From Oscillospiraceae bacterium (GTDB lineage: Bacteria; Bacillota; Clostridia; Oscillospirales; Ruminococcaceae), in the NCBI GenBank assembly GCA_017555565.1, contig JAFZGF010000006.1, positions 1 to 36,373 on the forward strand: a stretch of 36,373 nucleotides of DNA. The letters are read 5' to 3'. Position numbers and translations under genes: made by a program. This document shows positions 30,802 to 36,373 of this stretch, piece by piece; position 1 is the first letter of the stretch; the number at the start of each line of letters is the position of its first letter. The notes under the pieces are model-generated. The model worked only from the letters and a program-made list of their open reading frames with translations. It was not told the DNA's origin and made no database searches.

Positions 30802-33561
30802 TTACTGTGGCAGTGGGTCAGCGCCTGGTTTGCCGTGGCAGTGTTTGTATTTTTTACCACTACCGCAAGGACAAGGGTCGTTTCTGCCTATTTTTTTGCC
30901 TGCTCTTACAGGCTGTTTTTTGATGCTGTTGTCACCGCCGCCGGAAGTGCCTGTTACTTTGGCTACCCGTTTGCGCTGCAGTGCTTCGCCGTTGTTTGTT
31001 CTTATCTGTGCGGCTACCAGCATTTTTGCTGTATCCTGGCGGATGCTTTCAACCATTTCGTCAAACATTGAGAAACCTTCCATACGGTATGCAGCGTATG
31101 GGTCGTGCTGGCCATAGCTTCTCAGACCCATACCACGGCGCAGTTCGTCCATGGCGTCGATGTGGTCCATCCACTTGCTGTCAACATTGCGCAGAAGAAC
31201 GATTCTTTCAAATTCTCTCATCTGTTCAGAGCCGATAAGCTGTTCTTTTTCGTTCAGGATAGTCTGTGCTTTTTCTGTCAGCAGTTCTACCAGCTGGTCA
31301 ACAGTCAGTCTGGCCTGTTCATCATCTGTAAAGTTCAGGTCTTCATCGCCCAGAAGCCAACCACGGTATGTGTCTTTAAGGCTGTGCAGGTTCCATTCCA
31401 TTGGGTTTTCGCCACTGCAGAACATTTCTACATTGTCGCGGATAGACTGTGTCAGCATATTGTGTACGCTTTCAGAAACATCACTGCCGGAAAGCACATC
31501 ACCACGCTGTTTGTAGATGATTTCTCTCTGGGTGTTGAGAACATCGTCATACTGCAGAACATTTTTACGGATATCAAAGTTTCTGCCTTCGATACGTTTC
31601 TGTGCAGATTCGATGGAGTTGGAAATCATTTTGTTTTCAATCGGCATATCATCTGTATAGCCGAATTTTTCCATAATCTGTGTTGTTTTTTCACCGCCGA
31701 ACAGACGCATAAGGTCATCTTCCAGTGAAACGTAGAATCTTGTCATACCAGGGTCGCCCTGACGGCCTGCACGGCCACGGAGCTGGTTGTCGATACGGCG
31801 TGATTCGTGTCTTTCAGTACCCAGAATCAGCAGGCCGCCTGCTTCTCTTACAGCCTGTGCATTTGGTGCCAGCTGTTCTTTATATTTTTCTTTCAGCTGT
31901 GAGAAAGTATTTCTTGCATCCAGAATTTCCTGGTTTTGTGTTTCAAAGAATGCTGTGGAAGCTTCGATCATTTCTTCGTCAAAGCCCATTCTTCGCATTT
32001 CTGTTTTAGCCATAAATTCTGCATTACCGCCCAGGATAATGTCAGTACCACGGCCGGCCATGTTTGTAGCGATTGTTACAGCGCCTTTCTGGCCTGCCTG
32101 TGCTACGATTTCAGCTTCTTTATCGTGGTATTTGGCGTTGAGAACTTCGTGTTTTACACCGCGGCGTTTCAGCATTTTGCTCAGCTGTTCGCTCTTTTCG
32201 ATAGAGATTGTACCGATAAGAACTGGCTGACCTTTTGCGTGTGCAGCTGCAGCTTCTTCAATAACAGCGTTGAATTTACCCATTTCTGTTTTGTAAACAA
32301 CGTCGTTCATATCTTTTCTTGCCAGAGGTCTGTTTGTAGGGATTTCCACAACAGACAGACCATAAATCTGCAGGAATTCTTCAGCTTCACTGAGAGCTGT
32401 ACCGGTCATACCGGACAGTTTTTTGTACATTCTGAAGTAGTTCTGGAATGTGATGGAAGCCAGAGTTTTGCTTTCGTGGGCAATTTTTACATTTTCTTTT
32501 GCTTCGATAGCCTGGTGCAGACCTGCTGAATAACGGCGGCCTTCCATAAGACGACCTGTAAATTCGTCAACAATAACGACTTCACCGTCTCTTACAACAT
32601 AGTCGATGTCGCGTTTCATAATGGAGTTTGCCTGGATAGCCTGGCTTATGTGATGTGCCAGGGACATATTGTCAGCATCAGAATAGTTTTCGATGTTGAA
32701 ATATTTTTCCGCCTTGGCAATACCGTTCTTTGTCAGTGTAGCCTGGCGTGCTTTTTCATCAACGATAACATCCTGTGTCACGTCGTCCAGTTCTTCCTTG
32801 CTGTTGTGCTCAGCAATTCTGAAATATGTCAGACCTCTTGCAAAGCTGTTGGCCATTTTGTACAGGTCAGTGGATTTTTCGCCCTGGCCTGAAATAATCA
32901 GCGGTGTTCTTGCTTCGTCAATAAGAATGGAGTCAACTTCGTCAACGATGGCATAGTTGAAGCCACGCTGTACCATATCCTTTTTGTACAGCGCCATATT
33001 ATCACGCAGATAGTCAAAGCCGAATTCGTTGTTTGTGCCGTATGTGATATCAGCATTGTATGCTGCGCGTTTTTCTTCGCTGGTCATACCGTGCACAACA
33101 AGACCTACAGACAGGCCCAGATAGTTGTACAGCTTGCCCATCCACTGGCTGTCACGGCTTGCAAGGTAGTCGTTTACTGTTACAACGTGCACACCTTTGC
33201 CTTCCAGGGCGTTCAGATATGCAGGCAGTGTGGCCACCAGAGTTTTACCTTCACCTGTTTTCATTTCAGCAATATTGCTTCTGTGCAGGGCAATACCACC
33301 TGCGATTTGCACAGGGAAGTGCTTCATTTCCAGCACACGCCATGCGGCTTCACGGCAAACAGCAAATGCATCAGGCAGGATGTTGTCCAGAGTTTCACCT
33401 TTTGCCAGACGGCCTTTCAGTACATCAGTCTGGCCTTTCAGCTCTTCTTCGCTCATAGCCCGATATTTGCTTTCCAGGTTCAATACTGCTTTTTTGATAG
33501 GTTCAATCTTTTTCAGCTCTTTTGTTTCATAGCTGCCGAAAAGTTTATTGATAAAAGACAT
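30802..33561 (-). CDS. secA: Preprotein translocase ATPase SecA
   Basis: 919-residue motor ATPase of the Sec pathway, working with SecYEG at the membrane. Walker A is MKTGEGKT (about 100-107) and Walker B is VDEVD (about 206-210), followed by [14 protein letters not shown]. Other family marks are [14 protein letters not shown], the GMTGTA segment, [14 protein letters not shown], and [13 protein letters not shown] in the second motor domain. The C-terminal zinc motif [13 protein letters not shown] (about 897-909) binds SecB or ribosomes in other species; SecB is usually absent in Firmicutes. AAAGGAG precedes the ATG. It is a single gene with a strong terminator; prfB, often found beside secA, is not adjacent. 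Confidence 0.98.
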   Translation of the reverse strand: MSFINKLFGSYETKELKKIEPIKKAVLNLESKYRAMSEEELKGQTDVLKGRLAKGETLDNILPDAFAVCREAAWRVLEMKHFPVQIAGGIALHRSNIAEMKTGEGKTLVATLPAYLNALEGKGVHVVTVNDYLASRDSQWMGKLYNYLGLSVGLVVHGMTSEEKRAAYNADITYGTNNEFGFDYLRDNMALYKKDMVQRGFNYAIVDEVDSILIDEARTPLIISGQGEKSTDLYKMANSFARGLTYFRIAEHNSKEELDDVTQDVIVDEKARQATLTKNGIAKAEKYFNIENYSDADNMSLAHHISQAIQANSIMKRDIDYVVRDGEVVIVDEFTGRLMEGRRYSAGLHQAIEAKENVKIAHESKTLASITFQNYFRMYKKLSGMTGTALSEAEEFLQIYGLSVVEIPTNRPLARKDMNDVVYKTEMGKFNAVIEEAAAAHAKGQPVLIGTISIEKSEQLSKMLKRRGVKHEVLNAKYHDKEAEIVAQAGQKGAVTIATNMAGRGTDIILGGNAEFMAKTEMRRMGFDEEMIEASTAFFETQNQEILDARNTFSQLKEKYKEQLAPNAQAVREAGGLLILGTERHESRRIDNQLRGRAGRQGDPGMTRFYVSLEDDLMRLFGGEKTTQIMEKFGYTDDMPIENKMISNSIESAQKRIEGRNFDIRKNVLQYDDVLNTQREIIYKQRGDVLSGSDVSESVHNMLTQSIRDNVEMFCSGENPMEWNLHSLKDTYRGWLLGDEDLNFTDDEQARLTVDQLVELLTEKAQTILNEKEQLIGSEQMREFERIVLLRNVDSKWMDHIDAMDELRRGMGLRSYGQHDPYAAYRMEGFSMFDEMVESIRQDTAKMLVAAQIRTNNGEALQRKRVAKVTGTSGGGDNSIKKQPVRAGKKIGRNDPCPCGSGKKYKHCHGKPGADPLPQ

Positions 33562-33756
33562 TTTTGCTCCTTTAAAATATATAGCTTAATTTTATTTATT
33601 TTACATCTAATATATTATTTTAATATAATGTCAGAATTGTGTCAAACCCTTTATTTCGATAATTCATATTTATAATATATTTATGATGTGAAATCTGTTG
33701 AAAAAAGGCATTGCGGATAATATAATATAGCTAACGAACATAAAGAGGTGCTTTTT

Positions 33757-34380
33757 ATGAATAGACTGTTAGGTATAATTCTGGTTGTATGTATGCTTTT
33801 TACAGCCTGTTCGTCACAGCCACAGGAAAAATATCCTCCACAGAAAATGGATTTTGGTGGCGGCAATTATTCCTGGCATTACTTTGATGACAAAGGTCAG
33901 CGCATAAAATACGAAAGCTATGAAAAAGATGTGCTGAAAGAAATCCATTATATTGAATTTGATGAAGAAGGCCACAAAATAAAAGATACCACCACAGACC
34001 CTGATGGCAATGAACTTAGCAGAACAGAAACCACCTGGGAAAACGGCAAAACAACATATGAAGTGCGCTACAAAAACGGACTGATGTCCCTGGAAGATTT
34101 TTACGATAAAAATGAAAACAATTACCTGTCCAAATCCTATGACAAGGGTGTGCTGTACAGCTGGACCGAAAGTTTTTATGATGAAAACAACAGAGCCACT
34201 ATATCTGTGGGCTACCGAGCCGATGGCACGATAAGCTGGATGAATGAGTACGGCGAAGATGAAAATGGTAATTTTGTAACACAGACCTCAGAGTTTAATG
34301 AAAATGAAGAACTGCTGAAAGTTGTACGCAAAACCAGCATCCCTAACGGCTTCAGAGAAGAAATACTTTTTGAAAAATAA
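33757..34380 (+). CDS. Lipoprotein with tandem YwqK/MORN-like repeats
   Basis: 207-residue predicted lipoprotein. Signal peptide MNRLLGIILVVCMLFTAC with cleavage at Cys18. The rest has repeated beta units of the kind Y-(D/E)-x-x-G-x-x-x-x (YFDDKGQRIKYESY, FDEEGHKIKDTT, YDENNRATISVGY, YGEDENGNFVTQTSEF), seen in MORN-like and YwqK-type antitoxin-like repeats. The function of these surface lipoproteins is unknown. The ATG at 33757 follows AAGAGGTG; a GTG nine bases earlier overlaps that site and is rejected. Monocistronic with a terminator. Confidence 0.75.
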   Translation: MNRLLGIILVVCMLFTACSSQPQEKYPPQKMDFGGGNYSWHYFDDKGQRIKYESYEKDVLKEIHYIEFDEEGHKIKDTTTDPDGNELSRTETTWENGKTTYEVRYKNGLMSLEDFYDKNENNYLSKSYDKGVLYSWTESFYDENNRATISVGYRADGTISWMNEYGEDENGNFVTQTSEFNENEELLKVVRKTSIPNGFREEILFEK

Positions 34381-34383
34381 AAC

Positions 34384-34412
34384 AAAAGCTGTCACTTGTT
34401 GTGACAGCTTTT
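34384..34412. terminator. Bidirectional terminator
   Basis: Twelve-base arms AAAAGCTGTCAC and GTGACAGCTTTT with a TTGTT loop lie between the lipoprotein gene and the convergent hypothetical gene. Confidence 0.9.
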
Positions 34413-34417
34413 TTAAT

Positions 34418-34912
34418 TTAATCTGGATTGTTTGGAAAAATTTCGTTGTTGTTTATATCATAGAATGTAACACTGCCATTGTTTTCTATAATGTGGACAA
34501 AGGGCAGGCCTGGTATTTCGAATATAAACTGGTCATTGCTGGGCTCAGTAATTGCAATATCACATCTGTTCATTGAAAGCACCGCGGTATTGCTGCCACT
34601 TTTATATGTCATTACATTTTCCTGAACTGCTGAAAGACTGCCACCGTATATAAAGCGGTAGCGATTAAACAGCTTATTGTCTCTTGCGTATATTGAAAAA
34701 ATATGGTCACTTTTGTCAGGGGTGTAAAACAGTATGGCCACCATATCCTTGCTTTCGGCTTTTTGTACTAAATAATGCCCAGGTACATTTTGGTTTTTTA
34801 CAGCATCAAATTCAATTGTTTTACGGGAAACTGTTCCCGAAAATACATATGCTGTCAATGCAAAGCCCAACACAAGAAATAAAGCAGCAATAATGGTTTT
34901 TTTATTATTCAT
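34418..34912 (-). CDS. Hypothetical single-TM exported protein
   Basis: 164 residues, not recognised. A basic N-terminus (MNNKK) and a membrane helix (about 6-26) precede about 138 residues predicted to lie outside the membrane, with mostly strand-like segments (MVAILFYTPDK, FSIYARDNKLF, SVTFYDINNNEIF). The GGGGTGA that includes the upstream gene's stop codon serves as its ribosome site, so it is coupled to the gene at 34919-35356. The two probably work together. Confidence 0.7.
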   Translation of the reverse strand: MNNKKTIIAALFLVLGFALTAYVFSGTVSRKTIEFDAVKNQNVPGHYLVQKAESKDMVAILFYTPDKSDHIFSIYARDNKLFNRYRFIYGGSLSAVQENVMTYKSGSNTAVLSMNRCDIAITEPSNDQFIFEIPGLPFVHIIENNGSVTFYDINNNEIFPNNPD

Positions 34913-34918
34913 TTTATT

Positions 34919-35356
34919 TCACCCCGGATTATATGTAGTCATCAGTCTGGAATAATCTTCGTTTACACCATTGTTATCGGATACACCGGAAATGGACAGC
35001 CCCTTGCCCTGGACAATGATTCGAAAATAAATTTCTTCTCCATTTTCAAGCAGGGCAGATGCATTGGCCTGCGCAATACCGTCATCACCCCACAATTTAT
35101 CGCAGTGTATTTCTTTAAACTCAATACCGCAGTCCTGCATATCCTGTGCCCATTTACTGCGGGCGGCTTTGATGTCGCTTTTGCCGTAGAAGCTTAAAAA
35201 GTTGCTGGCGTAGGTGAAATTTTCTTTTTCAAGGGCTGATATAAGCTTTTCGGATTTGTTCTGATATAAAAGGGCGGATGTGATGCCTTCACTTTCCAGA
35301 ACTGTCAGTGCGAAAAGCAGGATTACAGTTATAAAAAATACAATAGCCTTTTTCAT
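34919..35356 (-). CDS. Hypothetical exported protein
   Basis: 145 residues, not recognised. MKKAIVFFITVILLFALTVL is a signal anchor or uncleaved signal peptide. The mature part has a helical first half (LISALEKENFTYASNFLS) and a strand-rich second half (EEIYFRIIVQGKGLSISGV), compatible with a small DUF-like extracytoplasmic domain of the NTF2/cystatin style (inference only). The start at 35356 is set by GGAGGTATGGT on the minus strand; a longer frame upstream lacks a site. The downstream gene starts six bases after the stop codon. Confidence 0.7.
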   Translation of the reverse strand: MKKAIVFFITVILLFALTVLESEGITSALLYQNKSEKLISALEKENFTYASNFLSFYGKSDIKAARSKWAQDMQDCGIEFKEIHCDKLWGDDGIAQANASALLENGEEIYFRIIVQGKGLSISGVSDNNGVNEDYSRLMTTYNPG

Positions 35357-35409
35357 ACCATACCTCCGTCTGTTATTAAAGCAGATTATAGCACAAAACA
35401 TAAAAAAAT

Positions 35410-35438
35410 AAAACCGCCACATATTAATGTGACGGTTT
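35410..35438 (-). terminator. Terminator of the nitroreductase gene
   Basis: AAAACCG and CACAT pair with ATGTG and CGGTTTT, with one C-A mismatch and an ATTA loop, 12 bases beyond the stop codon. The left flank is A-rich. Confidence 0.8.
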
Positions 35439-35450
35439 TGTTATATTCAG

Positions 35451-35960
35451 TTAAAATTTGTTGTAAACTGCAACATCTTCAAATGCTTTTCTTGGGCGTG
35501 GGTTTGGTGCTTCGTCAGGGTAACCAACTGTAACAACTGTGATTACTCTTGTGCCTTCTGGACAGCCAACGATTTCTGTTGCCATATCAGGGTCAAAAGA
35601 ACCGATCCAGCAAGAGCCCAGGCCCATACCGAATGTAGCAAGGTGCAGGTATGTGGATGCGATAGATGCATCGATTGTACCGCGGTTGTAGCCGGAATCG
35701 TTCATCTGTTCATATTCTGTTGCACAGATACAGAAAATCAGTGGTGCAGTCATTGCAGGGCCGCGGCTTTCGCAGGCAACTCTCATTTTCTTCAGCTGTT
35801 CTTCGTCTGTGATAGCAACAAATTTCCATTCCTGTCTGTTTGCGGCACTTGGTGCGATACGCATAAGGTCGATAAGTTCATCGATTTTTTCCTGTTCAAC
35901 AGGGATGTCTTTGTACTTGCGGATAGAGATTCTGCTGCGCATAACGTCAAAAAATTCCAT
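35451..35960 (-). CDS. Nitroreductase family flavoprotein
   Basis: 169-residue FMN-binding oxidoreductase. The FMN phosphate-binding start is SRISIRKYKDIPV (about 9-21), followed by MRIAPSAANRQEWKFVAI (about 33-50), ASIASTYLHLATFGMGLGSCW (core helix, abridged here from about 98) and the final VVTVGYPDEAP. Such enzymes reduce nitro groups, quinones or enones with NAD(P)H; the substrate is unknown. GGAGG precedes the ATG. Single gene with a terminator. Confidence 0.93.
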   Translation of the reverse strand: MEFFDVMRSRISIRKYKDIPVEQEKIDELIDLMRIAPSAANRQEWKFVAITDEEQLKKMRVACESRGPAMTAPLIFCICATEYEQMNDSGYNRGTIDASIASTYLHLATFGMGLGSCWIGSFDPDMATEIVGCPEGTRVITVVTVGYPDEAPNPRPRKAFEDVAVYNKF

Positions 35961-36089
35961 AATAAATCCTCCATAAAATATAGACGTGTTTTGATGTTTT
36001 AATTATATCACACTGCGGATACTTTAACAAATGAGTTAACCTGAACTTATGTAGAAAAAACATCTGTAAATATATCTTATTGCACAAAA

Positions 36090-36116
36090 AAGCAAAGGGG
36101 AAATACCCTTTTGCTT
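36090..36116 (-). terminator. Putative terminator of the aldo/keto reductase gene
   Basis: An 11-base stem, AAGCAAAGGGG with CCCTTTTGCTT, contains one G-U pair. An A-run on the left becomes a U-run leftwards. It lies about 120 bases past the stop codon. Confidence 0.65.
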
Positions 36117-36234
36117 AAAATAATATGTTTGTTATCCGATAATGCTGTCAGCAGCATAGGTGCCTGGCAGCCTTTATGTTCTGTGCCATCCAGCAGGAAC
36201 ACTTCGGTTTTGTTTGTGTATGAGTGGGGATAAA

Positions 36235-36373
36235 TTACTTGTCAAATCTTTCGGCAACAAGTTTAAGTCCGTCAATAATTGCCAGGTGCTGTGGGCAGGC
36301 GCTTTCACACTGGCCGCAACCGATACACCGGCTGGCTGTTGGCAGGTTTACAGTCATATTTGTGTAGTATGTC
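36235..36373 (-). CDS. C-terminal part of an aldo/keto reductase with 4Fe-4S motif
   Basis: Only the last 46 residues lie in the window; the rest continues beyond the right edge. The visible part reads LPTASRCIGCGQCESACPQH then LAIIDGLKLVAERFDK and a stop codon. A C-terminal CxxCxxCxxxCP cluster followed by QxLxI and a helix is the usual ending of predicted aldo/keto reductases fused to a ferredoxin-like tail. The family oxidises or reduces aldehydes and alcohols; the exact substrate cannot be told from this fragment. The terminator is at 36090-36116. Confidence 0.75.
   Translation of the reverse strand, partial: TYYTNMTVNLPTASRCIGCGQCESACPQHLAIIDGLKLVAERFDK

Noticed and set aside
31105-33675. 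Several long plus-strand frames
   Set aside because: All are antisense to secA, which is unambiguous by motifs.
1-36373. CRISPR arrays, tRNA or rRNA genes, prophage modules
   Set aside because: No regularly spaced direct repeats, no tRNA T-loop signatures with acceptor pairing, and no phage structural genes were found.

Overview
The window looks like chromosome from a low- to mid-GC, spore-forming Firmicute of the Clostridia, possibly a gut Oscillospirales-type organism (inference; no rRNA is present to settle it). Support comes from bofA and spoIIE (endospore genes), strong AGGAGG-type ribosome binding sites, TTG starts, many short convergent stem-loop terminators, and a gene set typical of anaerobic Firmicutes (EF-G paralogue, SecA with a SEC-C tail, DUF6311, TIGR04076, Fe-S aldo/keto reductase).

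Layout. 1-410 is non-coding and hairpin-rich and carries a dispersed repeat. 411-3030: mgtC (-), then yaaL-bofA (+), then a GNAT acetyltransferase with an ATC-hydrolase-like protein (+). 3100-5337: spoIIE. 5496-8604: a CNNM/HlyC-type transporter (-), then an AI-2E/PerM-family permease overlapping a small anchored protein (+). 8651-8950: a gene-free, palindrome-bounded segment resembling a tnpA-less IS200/IS605-type element with a nested inverted repeat. 8955-10211: ruvX, a GNAT and an acidic protein of unknown function, one leftward unit. 10306-13489: a purine nucleoside phosphorylase lacking the usual catalytic Asn, a TIGR04076 protein, and an hflK-hflC SPFH pair. 13657-16404: a secreted 5'-nucleotidase lipoprotein and an MBL-fold hydrolase (-). 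16539-19726: a moxR-DUF58-DUF4129 operon. 19786-21648: a Lar-like zinc protein and lysS (-). 21930-25011: two small proteins, a large HAD/coiled-coil protein of a surface-glycan type (-), and a divergent XRE regulator. 25065-27837: greA and an EF-G-like GTPase (-). 28154-30699: a nicotinamidase-like hydrolase and a DUF6311 membrane protein. 30802-33561: secA. 33757-35356: a lipoprotein and two single-TM hypothetical proteins. 35451-36373: a nitroreductase and the C-terminal end of an aldo/keto reductase with a 4Fe-4S motif.

How the genes fit together. Most are housekeeping units with their own terminators rather than one large pathway. Two small themes appear. Sporulation: spoIIE activates sigma-F, and bofA controls sigma-K processing. 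Nucleoside and pyridine salvage: extracellular nucleotidase, PNP and nicotinamidase. No CRISPR array, prophage, tRNA or rRNA was seen, and no clearly new multi-gene system. The best leads are the palindromic element at 8651-8950, the PNP with an altered active site, the 14-bp perfect inverted repeat at 10241-10277, and the orphan HAD/coiled-coil protein.
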